This document shows, one piece after another, positions 52,101 to 63,460 of a DNA stretch of 64,000 nucleotides; within the stretch, counting starts at the first letter, position 1; every line of letters begins with the position of its first letter. Both the position numbers and the translations under genes were made by a program. Origin of the DNA: Meandrina meandrites (taxonomy: Eukaryota; Cnidaria; Anthozoa; Scleractinia; Meandrinidae); the NCBI GenBank assembly GCA_963693305.1, contig OY855908.1, positions 2,525,501 to 2,589,500 of the forward strand, written 5' to 3'. Under the pieces are notes generated by a model that saw nothing but the letters and a program-made list of their open reading frames with translations, was not told where the DNA came from and did no database searches.

Positions 52101-54288
52101 TGTGTAGTTCCGCCGATATCAACAGCGTATGGCAGAGAGTAAAACCCCTTATCCTGTAGTACCTGGTTTGACCGACGCCAGAAGAGCTGAACTACAGAAC
52201 ATGATTGCAGAACATCGACAGAAGTACCCGGTATGATTGCATCTCTTACTGACAACCTTTTAACCTTAAACGTTTGCTTGTCATCTTAAGTCAATGCGAA
52301 TCATGATGATTTATTTTGTTTGTTAATTCTGGTTAACTGATCTTTAAAATAAACTGAAGCGAATAGCACTTTTAGCAAGGTTTTTGTTAGATGAAAAACA
52401 GATCTACATGTTTCAGTTTATAGAGTAGAAAGTGTAAATATGAATAAAAAGACGGGAACCCATTAGGAAGTGATGACTAACGATGACAAGGATAGAAATG
52501 AATTACAATAGAGACACGAACGAACGAACGAACGAACGAACGAACGAACGAACGAACGAACGAACGAACGAACGAACGAACGAACGAACGAACGAACGGC
52601 AACGATTATATTTCTGCCGTCTGCCATTTGGCGTTTGCACGTGGAAATGATTAGGTTTCTGTTTGTCGCGAATGTGTGATTGTAACCCTATTTTTTTCTG
52701 AGGGATTTATTTTAAAATTTGATAAAAAGGTAACAAAATGAATGGCAAGCTTGCGTTTGCCGTTTGCCGCATAACGTTATATGGACAAACTTGAAACAGG
52801 AAGCTTGTATTTGACTCCGATATACATTAAGCATAAAATGTTAGGCATATATTTGGGGGAATTGTTTATAAATCTTCTTTTTGATGCTATCTTTAGCCAA
52901 AGCACAGAACTCAGGAGGAACTCCAAGAACTACACGAGAAGGTATTCTATCAGAGACCCTCCACAACCTTGTTTTGTTTTGTTTTGTTTCGTTTTTTTAA
53001 AAAAAGTAGGTTCACAGGGTTCGCACAGTCTTGAAAAGTCCTTGAATTTTAGGGGGAGTCCTTGAAAAGTCCTTGAATTCCATTTTTCCTTGAAAAGTCC
53101 TTGAATTTCTGTGTACATCCTTGAAAAGTCCTTGAATTTTCTTCAACTTTAAAAATAGTGGCGTCGAGACCAAATTGCTTTGCATAGACTATGGTATTCT
53201 TTTCCTGTGTAAAGCACCTTCAAACTCTAAAACACGAGTGTAAAAGCAGCCAATAACGAGAAAAGACAAGAATGTAGAGAAGGAGATGGAACAAACACAT
53301 TTATAGCATTTAAATACCTTCAAGAATGTAGAGAAGGAGATGGAGCAAACACATTTACAGCATTTATATACCATCTGTTAAATTACCTCCCTGGTAGGGG
53401 GTCCTTGAAAATTCAATTTGGTCCTTGAATAGTCCTTGAAAAGTCCTGGAAAAATGGTTACGATTTTTTGTACGAACCCTGGTTCATTTGAGCAGTTGTC
53501 ATTTTGAAATTGTTTATCCCTTTCCCAGTGATTAAATCTCAGCCCCAGTGCAGTAAATCCCATTTTCCCATTACCAAAAATGGCAAATCTCACTTTACCC
53601 CTTCATGACCCTCAATTGAAAGCCGTTCTTTTTTCTTACCCAGGCGTTTTCACTGCTTGCCAATCACGTGCTGTCTAACATGAAGATAAGAAAGAGTGAG
53701 CAGAGGAGAGATGCACTGCTGGCCAGGCTGAATGTGGACACTGATCAGCTGTTAGGTGAATAAATATTTTCTTTGATGTTAGTATTCCATGCCAACAACT
53801 GAAGTAATTGCCAAAAATTCTAATATAACAAATAAACCTCAGTGACTGGACGAAATCACATAGACAACAAACATTTATTGATTCCCCCTTTTCGTAAATG
53901 GGCAAAATGTTCGCTCTCAACACAAGACCTTGGGGAAAATTCACTTAGTCGACTCTCGCCTTGCGGATACGCTGCTATTACGCACACTTGCTATTGCAGA
54001 CAAAATCCAGATCCAGGGCAAAAGTTATAGAGGTTTGTCTGAAAATGATTGTATTTTTCTCTCTTTATTTCAGCTGCTCCAAAGCTTCATGAAATTACTC
54101 CCGACTTGCTTGACTCGTTCACTTCAAGATCAGCGCCAGTGATAGCTAGAGCACAGCAGTGTCACAATGAGGAAATGCGCAAACTCAAACTTCCTTGGTG
54201 GAAAAAATTATGGGATGAAGAGGAAGGGGATGGGACTGGGGCCAAAGAGAATCCAGAAACGCGAGACGATGAACAATTGAATTTCTGA
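46127..54288 (+). CDS. IQCB1: IQ calmodulin-binding motif protein 1 (nephrocystin-5)
   Basis: Ciliary transition-zone/centrosome protein that binds calmodulin and, in vertebrates, CEP290. Thirteen exons join in frame: 46127-46238, 47379-47471, 47869-48062, 48310-48403, 48626-48725, 49127-49222, 49674-49751, 50401-50509, 50921-51322, 52108-52230, 52897-52941, 53644-53755, 54074-54288. They give 590 residues (human 598). The N-terminal half is helical (NNVPVLLLQLK; ITGGWNTATQL; LYTILDEIVFK). IQ motifs lie at about 297-316 (ATVIQAFYRGSKQR), 390-412 (ASKIQAAFRGMVGRRKY) and 419-440 (AAVTIQRQFRRYQ), with a Lys/Arg/Glu coiled region between the first two. GLTDARRAEL and the C-terminal LPWWKKLWDEEEGD match vertebrate IQCB1. 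Introns carry a SINE, a GAAC microsatellite and several DNA elements. Divergent from HP1. Confidence 0.96.
46290..46428. mobile_element. 139-bp inverted-repeat element rich in GATC
   Basis: ATCGATCCGGATGAGGATCA and ATGATCC at the left are mirrored by TGATCC ... TGATCCTGATCCGAT at the right, with arms of about 30-40 bp. Non-coding, in IQCB1 intron 1. Confidence 0.55.
47178..47278. mobile_element. Near-perfect TAGCCTG hairpin with 9-bp target duplication, copy 1
   Basis: Two arms of 48 bp, beginning TAGCCTGCGAATACAGCCGC, pair almost perfectly around a tiny loop. The element is flanked by GCAAACGAT on both sides (47169-47177, 47279-47287). Nine-base duplications are typical of Mutator-like elements. 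It is 101 bp, in IQCB1 intron 1, about 100 bp before exon 2. Confidence 0.88.
49297..49505 (-). mobile_element. tRNA-derived SINE, fuller body, minus strand
   Basis: Read on the minus strand it has a B-box remnant (GAACTCAAGCCCTGGCC), TCTTGGGCAAGACACTTAACC, CACCCAGGTGTATAAATGG, ATGGACCAGCATCCCATCC and GGGGGAGTAGAAATGCTC. The tRNA A-box half is missing, as in a 5'-truncated copy. A (GTT)n run adjoins it. Same family as 18786-18981. In IQCB1 intron 6. Confidence 0.75.
49849..50252. mobile_element. Probable CAGGG-type element, degraded
   Basis: CAGGGCTCGAAAAAAG at the left corresponds to TTTTTTTTTCAAGTCCTG at the right (inverted, two mismatches). Internal words such as GGCTAGTG, GGGCTAGTG, TTGCCCAAAGGACAAG and CAAGTAG recur. 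No exact target duplication remains. 404 bp, non-coding, in IQCB1 intron 7. Confidence 0.5.
52516..52598. repeat. (ACGA)n microsatellite, about 83 bp
   Basis: About 20 perfect tetranucleotide units in IQCB1 intron 10. Perfect purity suggests it varies in length between individuals. Confidence 0.95.
53015..53481. mobile_element. CAGGG-type element with CCTTGAAAAGT arrays, 5-bp target duplication
   Basis: Ends CAGGGTTCGCAC and GTACGAACCCTG; GTTCA on both flanks (53010-53014, 53482-53486). The termini and the CCTTGAAAAGTCCTTGAA arrays match the element at 43051-44044 in inverted orientation, so it is a shorter relative. It also holds a direct duplication (CAAGAATGTAGAGAAGGAGA, twice around 53270 and 53322). 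467 bp, no BED relic. In IQCB1 intron 11. Confidence 0.8.
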
Positions 54289-54449
54289 AAATATAAATAA
54301 TATTTTTGCTGTAGGTACTCCTTCATGACCATTATGTGGGTGATCATTCAACAATTCTCTTTACAGAAGAAGGGAAAAGTAGCTAGAAGCATTGTGACAA
54401 CCTGACCCTCAATAATGGCCACAAAGGAAATTTAAGGAAAGATATTGCT

Positions 54450-54455
54450 AATAAA
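54450..54455 (+). terminator. Candidate polyadenylation signal of IQCB1
   Basis: AATAAA lies 162 bases after the TGA stop and is followed by a T/G-rich stretch (TTGTTTGTTTTAG), as expected downstream of a cleavage site. Confidence 0.5.
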
Positions 54456-54935
54456 TTGTTTGTTTTAGTAACCTGTCATGTGTGTGGGTTTTTTTTACCT
54501 TTTTCTCCCTGTTCCAATTTCACAGGTTGGGATTTTTAAAACTAAACCGGTGAAAAATAGCTTTCTCTCACAGTTGTTTTTTGCAAGGCGTGGTGACCTA
54601 TTATGTAGGTAAACGTAAAGCCTGCATACGAGCTTAGTGGCCCATTACTCAGGTAAATATTTCCCATTTTCAGAACTAAAAACAGCGTGGCCGTTGACGA
54701 TTGTTGACATCGGTCTGAACTTGAGGAAAAGGGGACTGCCGATGAACCAACTCGAGGTCCATCGAAATCTAACTGATTGGTCACGATGGTAAATCGATTG
54801 CATTATTCATGATCCTATTGGCTCCCGACGTTTCCATTGTTACATTACACTTTGGATGGCATAGAGGATGCCGGTGTTCATGGATACAGCATCCATAAAA
54901 AAATAAAAATATTTCAAAAGGTAGAAAATAAGAAA

Positions 54936-55753
54936 TACACGTGCCCTTCGATTCGACATATGCAGCTCCAAAAATAGTGGAAGCTGCCCCTAAGGGGATC
55001 GTCATCATCTTTGTTAAGGTCATTGTCGTGCTTACCTTCGTTTGTGTTATTTACTGAATAATTTGACTCATCAAATTGTCATCACCACTCAATTTTCATT
55101 TTGTTTTCAGTGGTCTTTTCAAAAAGTTTATCGATCAGCTTATAGAACAGAGATCTGCGATCTGCCATGATCCTGGGTTCCGATCTTCAAAGAAATATCA
55201 CTGACGAGAATTCTGTAGGCGAACACTTTTCAAAAATAACGAATCACTTTGGTCCCCCATGGAGAATATAATTGTATGCATTGCATAAAAAAGCGATCAA
55301 ATCGAACTTGTAGACATAAGCTTATGCATTTCTCGTTAAACTTACCTGCCGGACATTCTTCTCTTCTCCTTTTTCTCTTTTTACACCTCAACCGATTGTT
55401 TGACACGTGCCCCATTCCTGTCGCATTCTTGAACTTATTCCCGGCAGTCAAGACCGTCCTCCGGCTCCCAAGTGTTCTCATCAGAAGAATATCCCTTCCA
55501 TTTTAGAAGGTATTCGATCTCACCCTAGCCTGTTCCAGGCTCTCAGTAGTTGGCGGCGAGCGAAAAAAGCCGGCGAGCGCCCCCAACTACCGAGAGCCAG
55601 TAACAGGCTAACCTTACCCTTGTGTATGCGCTTGTTGACGAGATTTTCAACCTCGTACTCCTTTTTTTTTTCGGTGGTTCCATTTCCATTCTCTCGAGCT
55701 AAAGGACGTTCCTCTACTTCGACATTTCTCTGCTTCAGAACATTTTTTGACAT
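54936..55753 (-). pseudogene. HP1 pseudogene, intron retained, broken by stops and a hairpin insertion
   Basis: The minus strand from 55753 reads MSKNVLKQRN, then [17 protein letters not shown], close to the HP1 chromodomain. It is interrupted by an 85-bp hairpin element, then resumes as [20 protein letters not shown] and meets a TAA where HP1 has LLQEY; a second stop follows. The exon 1 donor is still intact (GGCAG|GTAAGT). Farther down, 54936-55010 matches the start of the chromoshadow exon (ASTIFGAAYVES for ASTILGATDVEG), again with frame damage between. Keeping the donor and an intron means it arose by DNA duplication of the locus at 39223-45732, not by retroposition. The end of the chromoshadow domain is not recognisable. 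Confidence 0.85.
55526..55610. mobile_element. TAGCCTG hairpin, copy 3, inserted in the HP1 pseudogene
   Basis: Starts TAGCCTGTTCCAGGCTCTC and ends GAGAGCCAGTAACAGGCTA around a GC-rich centre with GGCGAGCG words. Flanks ATCTCACCC and ACCTTACCC match at 7 of 9 positions, consistent with an aged 9-bp target duplication. It splits the chromodomain codons. 85 bp. Confidence 0.72.
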
Positions 55754-56380
55754 TTTTTCCTACCTCATTTTTTACTCCTGTTGAAAATTTCACGGACTTC
55801 GATCCGGCGATCAGATTTTCCCGCGCACACCAGATTTCTAAGACTTGTTTTGATTGGTCAATTTACAAACGACTAATAATAAGACCTGAACCTATCCTCA
55901 ATACACCTCTGGAACAAAAATAATAAACAACTGACTCGTCTGTTAACTGCTTTTGAAAGTGAGCAGTACATGATGTCTGTATGTATCCGCTTGTTCAAGC
56001 AAATGTTCGCGAGTACACTTTGCAAACCGGGACAAGGCTAAAATACTTTGACAAAAAACGTATTCCGCGGTTGTTCAAGCAAAAGTTAAAGTTGGGTGTC
56101 AAATGTTGGTGGCCATGCACTTAAGCAGAGAAGTAATCCGTTACAGCGGATTGTTTTTAATAATCGAGAAAGCTTGGAACTAACTTTGATTTATCAGTCG
56201 ATACGAGAATTTCATCTATAAAATTGTCCATTTTCATGTTAGTCAGCTGTCGTATATGAAGGATGTAGTGTTTCTCTAATTCGTTCTTACTAATCTCACT
56301 GGTTTCAGTCAAATCAAGCCTAAGAAAAAAATCTAAACACGATACTGCTCTACATAAACCAATCACAAACCTCTGAGAAG

Positions 56381-56557
56381 AATAGACCATATTCTGTATC
56401 CTCAGTATTGGACTGGAACTAGCGTGCGATGGAGGCTAATGCGGGGGAATGTCATTAAAAAGAGCTTCATGTGATTTGCATGTGAAAAGATTCCTCGCTT
56501 TAGCCTCAATTGCAAGCTAGTTCTAGTCCAATACCGAGAATACGAATATGGTCTATT
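56381..56557. mobile_element. 177-bp MITE, copy 2
   Basis: Begins AATAGACCATATTCTGTATC, ends CGAATATGGTCTATT, with the same internal GGACTGGAACTAGC and GAGGCTAATGCGGGG words as the copy at 23272-23448. It runs in the opposite orientation relative to its asymmetric centre. Same length to the base. Confidence 0.75.
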
Positions 56558-57554
56558 GACCTGACGCCCCCTTACTTCGGCCGCTATTTGATTTATAGTT
56601 TACCATGCAATTTCAAGCTCGCACTCCTATATTACGTACAGTGGATATGCATGAAAAATTTCATCAAACTTACTTCTTTATTCAAACTTTTTCCGTTACA
56701 TCAAACGTAAGAAATGAAACGTGCGCTTTATTGCAAAGTCCTAAAAGTGTTCAATACGTAATTTCGCCTTATTAATACAAAATCCATGACAAAAATGAAG
56801 AAATCTGTCAACCAGTCCTGGATATACATGTAGCCTTCATCTTCAGCCTGATCAGTCTCTCCAATACACTACCCATAAGGCCTCTGTAGCTTGCTTAGTC
56901 AGCTCGCGCGCGGATTTTGTGGAGCAGTGACGTAAACCTTACCCCAGCAGAGTGAGAAAGCTGGCCCAGCAGCAGTACTAAATTTGATAACCATCGTTGT
57001 AACTACATCAAGACAATATCCCTTTTAACGATTTCCTGAATTCTCCTCACCTGTCTGTTGACAGTGTATTCAACGCAAAAGGCGAAATCACGTATTGGTT
57101 ACATTACGTTTCTTCAAATTACATCATTTGGTTTTATACAAGAGCTATTGTTGACAAAATTTAATTTACATATCAGTGATTAATTTATAATAATGTCGAG
57201 CCCAACAATAAATGTACATTTTACATACGTTGTAAACAACAACCTTAAAAGTTCTGTAACAAAACCTGCTTGCCAGTGCAAAATCCACTCTTACAAATGT
57301 CATTATTATTATTGTAATAAATTAAACCACGATTGTACACTAGACTCCTGCTTTTTAAAATGAATACACTTCATTTCTCAAAATTCAACCGATTTCTTAG
57401 TATTTACAAAGACGAGGTAGAGAACCTCAAATATGCGCATTCCTAACTAACCATCACGTAACGCTAGAGGGGAACGTTGCGTGACGACAAGTGAAAAGAA
57501 GCGCGGCGTGACAACCCAGTGTAATACACACTTGTCTGACGAATTTTAAACCAA

Positions 57555-60500
57555 TCATTTGTCCTTCTCCTCCCTGACTTGCCATCCAAGCACCCGTCTG
57601 TCAAATCCACATGAAAACAGATTGCAAGCCTTGACGCTGGTTTCTTCTCCCCAAGCTGTGCAGCACACCATGCGTTGATGACCCTGAAAATACGAACGGT
57701 ACAAGAATTTAGTTTTGTTACATCACCTACTGAAAGATGAAAGAGTCGTCCGGTGCTGTCCGATACGAGTGAATATACTTTTTCTCGTGACAATTGTAAA
57801 ATAATAGTTATCCCATCTAGTCAAGCAAATGAGACGCAAACAACGCTATAAACCAATCAGTACCAAGCGCGGGAAAACATGCAACAAGTGCCAAGCGCGC
57901 GAAAACAGGCGCGCGATCACGACTGCACGTCCCTGGTTGGTCAAAAATGGTCAAAAAACCTGATTAAAGTAATTGATACAACTATTACTCATATAGATTA
58001 GATAAGACAGTTTCCAAAGCTTCACATACCTGGCCATTTCTGCGAGGCAGTCGAGTGAGCCTTACACCACTAATGTCAAACAATCGAATATGTCTGTTGT
58101 CGTGTGGAAGGGCGATCACATTATTGACTGGTGACACGGAAAGTCTGGGGAGAGAATTTTAACACAACCTTAAGTGCAGTGTATCGCTATAGATTCTTTG
58201 TAGAGTCAAAGTAAATTTTATTATGTCGTTATCAAGCATGCATAGACACTTTGCATAAATGGCGTCGGCAATTTGAATAACAATACTCATACATCCTAAG
58301 CCTCACATACACATAAAAATTCCTTTGACGCGAGGCTAAGGATGTGCAAAGTATTGTTATTCAAATTTGGGCGCCATTTATGGAAAGTGTCCATTTACAA
58401 TTACCTTACCTGTTAATAGAAGAATCTGTATTAATTGTTGTTAGAGGAGAGCGCATGTTCTTTAGATCCCAAACCTAAAGAAAAGGATTTAATATCAAAT
58501 CGAGTTACTAGCGAAGAAATCAAAGATAGCGAAAAGACTCATTGATGATGCCATAACCATGATAGTAATATTGGTAACCGCCTTTTTATCTCATTGGCCC
58601 CAGTCCCCATTCCCCTACACTGCAGGCCCTAATACCCTTCACCACAGTGCCAAATCTCCTGTTCCCTAACCCTCAATCCCCTAGCCCCAATCTGCTATAA
58701 TATCCCAGCCACATCTATAATCAGTGTCAAAATCTTGGCACATTTGCTGTTTTTTCTCAAATGAAACACCAAAATATTTAGTTACTCCCCTCTCCCCCTT
58801 TCCAATGTTGCATGGCATGCAAAAATTAATGCCTTTAATGGCTGCTATTTTTTCTTACATTCTGAAACGCAATAGACATGGAGTTCAGCCACATTGCGCT
58901 ATCCAACATTGCAAGGGGGGATGGGGGCCGGTGTACCAACGACTTTTGTCAAAGATTGTAGCTCCAGCCTCTTCAAAAGAAAAGTCTACTTACTTTGACA
59001 GTTCTATCATCACTTCCACTGACAACAATGTCTTTTGTTGTGAATGCAGTCGATCTCACCGTGCTGTAAACAAACAAACAACAGACGTTAGTGAAGCTGT
59101 CATTTTGAAAAATCAAGATTGAGGGTAAAAGCTTCAAAGTCAACTAGTTATCTATTAACAGCAACTAGAAGAAAAATCCTGAACATCACACAAATGAGAG
59201 ACACAGAAGTCTTACTCAGAGTGTCCCTGGAACACGTTAACTGAGTGAATGGAAGGAGTTCTGAAGTCCCACAGACGGAATGTTGTGTCGGTGGAAGAGG
59301 TGACAATTAGTTGCTGTGTGGGGTGGGTACAGGTGTGTGTCAGTTCCTGGTCATGACCTAAAAAGGAAGAGGAAAGTCAAATATTATTTTGTTCAGTTGA
59401 ATGGAGAGTAGCCAGCGAATACAACCGCCTCTCATCGCTACTGGCCAGGAGTGATGAGAGGTGGTTGTATTCGCAGGCTAAATGGAGAGTTCTCATTTAA
59501 TTCTCCTTTATACATGCCAACATTGTTTCAATGCTTGTTCTGAGAATTTAATGATTCATCAAGACAATATCCTCTAGTTGATGATTTTCTTTATTCTCCT
59601 CACCCATCTGCTTGACAATGTATAGATATTGTAAGGAGAAATTAGATTTTGGTCAAACTGTTACCAGTCAGCTGGTGAACTTGTTCAACTGTTTCCACAT
59701 CCCACAGTTTAGCACTTCGATCCCAAGAAGCTGTGACAATCTGCTTCCCAGAGGTGAACCAATCAGCTGCTATAACTGCACCTGGAGTGCACATTAAAAG
59801 TGTATGAGTAGACTACAAAAATGTATACATTATATGAATGAGAAAATCACGCCAAGGCTTAATAAATACCTTCATGTCCCTTTAGTTCACATATTGGAGA
59901 CTTTAATATGAATGCCGGAGCTGATCCTGCATCTGGATTATCAAGACCTTCAAGTAGATAACAACATCAATACTACCCAGTGATATAGGTATGCAAATTA
60001 TTATCTAGATAGAATCATAGTACTAAAATACGTGCAGATCTAGATAATAACTATTGTTAAAGGCATTAGTTTAAACATACCATTAATCTTAAGGCATTTA
60101 TCATAACATTAAAGTTGTCCTGCTATCAAAAATAATCTCTTTACAAAAACCATTTCCAGTAGCCTTAATTTCAGCCATCTCTGTTATTTTCAAGAAGGGC
60201 TTAAAATATACCTTCAAGCTCCTCATCTGTTATGTTATCAGCTTCATCTGCTGAGCCTGGATGGGAGCGCTGCAAAACATATTATGCAAAACAAAATTAG
60301 CGGCATGCTCAGGACTGCAGATCTCTAATAATACATGTAGTTAAAAAAGTTTGGAAAGTTGAAAAAAACTTAGAGTTTTCTGGCAATAGTCTACTTCCCC
60401 AAGAAGTACGAAGACTAGTGTGGTGAAGACTGGTGACACCATCACATGTTGCATGTTCAAATGCTTCTTTATTGTCAGTGTTTGCACTCTAAAGGCAACG

Positions 60501-63460
60501 CACAGTTTTGTGCATTTATGATTTGCACGCACAATGCTTGTTCATCTGCCATTAGCTGCTGATGCTAACTGTATCTGTAAACCTGACGTGAAAGAACGTT
60601 TTTAAAAAATGGATACCAGCTTGAGGTGGATCTCACTTCTCATCTTGAGACTTGTTTTGTTTCTCTCTAGTGTACTGGAAGTACCAATGCTTTGTATTTG
60701 GGTGATATTCAAAACAGTTTTACCTATCAAAAAGTTTGTTCTGTCTTACCTGCTCAGTATTTGAGTCTAAAGCTCTCCATATGTGGCATGTGCCATCTCC
60801 TGACCCTACATTGTAGAAAATATTAAACCATTGCAATTTCTGAAAATCTTGGTTTACAGGCCATGATAAATGAGCTCAAAAACCATGGACCACAATTAAT
60901 GGTACTAAGGTTTACTCATCAGCGAGAACAGCAGGGAGCTCAAATATTGCAATTCTTTGGGTGCTTTCATTAAAACAATTATTCCACTTGCACTTGTTGG
61001 ATATGAGATAGTTATAGCCAACTCGGCACTATGCACCTCATTGGCTATCTACCATCTCATATCCAACGCATGCTCATGAAATAATATTTTTGTTAACTAT
61101 AACATTACTATAATTTTGATAAGGGTTCTTACCAATACATTTAATCAGGTTAGAGATGGTTGTGCACTTTTTGGGATAACGGTGCTTATATACAAAAAAA
61201 TATATGTTTAATTTATGGGGTGCGTTATATTAAAGTAATGGCATTTATAAAAAGTAGGAAATTTAATGGGCACTCCCCTTGCCAACTACTCTACATTGTA
61301 AAAAATGCGAACCCAAATGTAAGCAAATGATCATTATCAGTAATAATGTGCAATTTAAACAGTATATTCTCAAATATTACCTGTACAAATGATTGCATCA
61401 GTTGGATGGAATCTTATCGAGTTAACTGAAAATTGAACAACAAACAAAAAAGTGTTATGAAATTTAACTTATAGGGTAAAAAAACTACATGTATTAACTT
61501 GATCTATTGCACATTACGATTGAGTTTACTATACCTGATCCATTGTGGCCCAGGTATTTCAGAAGACATTGCCCTGTTTCTACATCCCAAAGTCTGGCAG
61601 AACGATCTGCAAGAAAAGATATGCCTTTAGTTATAATTAAATCTTCATTAATTGTTCAACTTTGAAATCTGTGAATGAAACCCCAGTACACTGCCATTCA
61701 AATGGAGGACAGTGGATGCTACCCATTCAACATATAAAGGCTACTGAGCAGACTGTACTTCGTAATCCATGTGGTAGTTAATTATCTGGTACAAGGTGGT
61801 GAAAACCCTAGTCTGTGACCATTCAAATGAAAGTTATTGAGCAGTACTTCCATGTGGTACTGTTTACTATGCATTCCAAGATCATTCTAACTTTTAAGCC
61901 TGTGGATGAACCCTGGTGTGTGACCATTCAAATGAAAACTTTCACCTTGTACAATCAATCTGGATTATTATTTTTCTAATATTTGTTTTAACTTTGCCAG
62001 ATTTAGAAGATGAGTACAGTAAGCTTACCAGCTGACGCTGTCCCAATAATAGCAGATGTGTGTCTGGCACAGGACACCTCCCATACCCCATCTCTATGTC
62101 CAACATAGCTTCTTGTTCTGTGACATTCAATACTAGATGCTTGATTAGGAGTCTTGAAACTTGAGACAATCTGAAACATTAAAACAAACTAAATCAAGAA
62201 CACTGCTCACCTGTTAATACTCAAATGATTGTGTGCTACCAACAGCTAAACAGGGCTTCTATTCAGGTTGAATTGGAATTTGAAAATGCTGTTTTCTTAC
62301 GAGGGAAGAAAACTGGAGTAGAAAAACCATCAGAGTGAGGTGAAAACAAACAAACAAAATCGTCAAACATATTTTTTATGGCACGTGGCTGGAATCAAGT
62401 ATAGGCTACATTGTTGGGAGGCGAGCACTCTCGTCACTGCAGCATTCCCACTGCCCATAAGAGACTAAGCTGATGGGCTAGTATAGATTCTCAGTATACT
62501 CTCCATGGCCTGACCTGGATATTCAGAGCTCGCCCATTACCTTGCTAGTGGATGCTTTGTAGGTAGTTTTTAGCTTCTGAGACATCAACTGACTTGCAGC
62601 TGTAAAGTAACAAATAACAAGCAAATTGATGAATTGAAAACTTTGTCGCATTTCACTAGCAACACAGTTATTGAGCACACATGTTTATTATCAGTACTAC
62701 TTAAGGTCAAAAAAAAAAATTCTCAGTACAAAGCAGATTAAGTAACATGTGTCCTTCTTGACCAAGACTTCCCAAACTTTGAGGAACCTAATGTAAGATA
62801 CAGAGTACAGATTTTTCTCCTGTTATGTATCGCCCAAGTACGGGGCATACAGGCTATGAACTATCAGTAGAAAGTGAGGATCACAGTCCATATCTCAAAG
62901 TGCTGGCCGACAAAATATTTAGTCATCTTATTCCAAAATAGAGGAAAATACATTATTCTTAATCTTTTATCTTCATGTCAATTGGCCCACATTGCCTCGA
63001 TGACATCTGCACAATTCAAAAGAATCTTTAATTTGCTTAAAACGAGGCAATGAGGGCCAGTTAACAAACAGGCAAAAGGTTAATGTATTTTCCACAATTT
63101 TGGAATAAGATGTATTGCATCTCTCAATTTGGAGAAAGGAATAGCTAGTGGGAAGTGGGACGATACTGAAAAATAAAGCCCACAGAATTGATATATTTTT
63201 TATTCAAAAGTGGACAGTCACACATTTGTTAACTTTGTCCATGTCACACATGTGCTACACAGTTTTACCAAATTTGTGTGCAACTGGAGACCATCTGCTG
63301 AATTATTATTTGAGTGTGATAACATGAAGCTTACATGGTTTTTTGCCATATCCAGGTCTAGTAGGACCACCTTCAGCTGATAGTTCACCATCTGTGAGTT
63401 TTTCACCTCCACTCAGAACAAGGTCCAGCTTTTCATTCAATGCTTCAACTCTCTCCTGCA
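57555..63460 (-). CDS. WDR37: WD repeat-containing protein 37, C-terminal 14 exons (5' part outside window)
   Basis: Seven-bladed WD40 scaffold; vertebrate WDR37 binds PACS proteins. Exons: 63335-63460, 62541-62599, 62029-62170, 61535-61606, 61381-61425, 60750-60805, 60212-60269, 59870-59947, 59665-59781, 59216-59357, 58994-59063, 58410-58474, 58030-58144, 57555-57683. All joins keep frame and give about 423 residues. The first exon here has coiled-coil [10 protein letters not shown]; next [18 protein letters not shown]; then blades with [98 protein letters not shown] and [11 protein letters not shown] ... [14 protein letters not shown]. These match human WDR37 in order and spacing. An acidic Ser-rich linker separates the blades at exon 60212-60269. 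The missing N-terminus is roughly 60-80 residues. Confidence 0.96.
58243..58392. mobile_element. 150-bp inverted-repeat element
   Basis: GACACTTTGCATAAATGGCG and AATTTGAATAACAATACT are mirrored by AGTATTGTTATTCAAATT and CGCCATTTATGGAAAGTGTC. Arms of about 55 bp. Non-coding, in a WDR37 intron, ending only 18 bp from an exon. Confidence 0.7.
59409..59480. mobile_element. TAGCC hairpin with perfect 9-bp target duplication, copy 2
   Basis: TAGCCAGCGAATACAACCGC and CTCTCATC at the left pair with the right half ending CGCAGGCTA. AATGGAGAG flanks both sides (59400-59408, 59481-59489). Shares its terminal 25 bp with the hairpin at 47178-47278. 72 bp, in a WDR37 intron. Confidence 0.85.
60996..61067. 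repeat. 72-bp hairpin
   Basis: GTTGGATATGAGATAGTTATAGCCAA at the left is mirrored by TTGGCTATCTACCATCTCATATCCAAC. Probably a small inverted-repeat element in a WDR37 intron; no target duplication seen. Confidence 0.6.
61674..61945. repeat. Three degenerate units of a 105-126 bp tandem repeat
   Basis: The word CCATTCAAATG recurs at 61693, 61819 and 61924, each preceded by GAAACCC(T/C)AGT- or GAACCCTGGTG-like sequence and followed by ATTGAGCAGTACTTC/CATGTGGTA blocks. It lies in a WDR37 intron and is non-coding. Confidence 0.6.
62924..63112. mobile_element. 189-bp inverted-repeat element
   Basis: CATCTTATTCCAAAATAGAG and GGAAAATACATTA are mirrored by TTAATGTATTTTCC and TTTTGGAATAAGATG. A second inner pair (TTGGCCCACATTGCCTCG / CGAGGCAATGAGGGCCAG) lies nearer the centre. 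MITE-like, in a WDR37 intron. Confidence 0.7.

Larger units (their letters stand above)
54289..57554. other. Convergent interval between IQCB1 and WDR37
   Basis: It contains the IQCB1 3' UTR, the HP1 pseudogene (54936-55753) and a 177-bp MITE (56381-56557), annotated separately. No further gene is recognised; ORFs at 56157-56390 and around 54550-54780 show no supporting features. Confidence 0.5.

Noticed and set aside
54936..55753. A second functional HP1 gene
   Set aside because: In-frame stops fall in the chromodomain exon, a hairpin element splits it, and the chromoshadow part is damaged.
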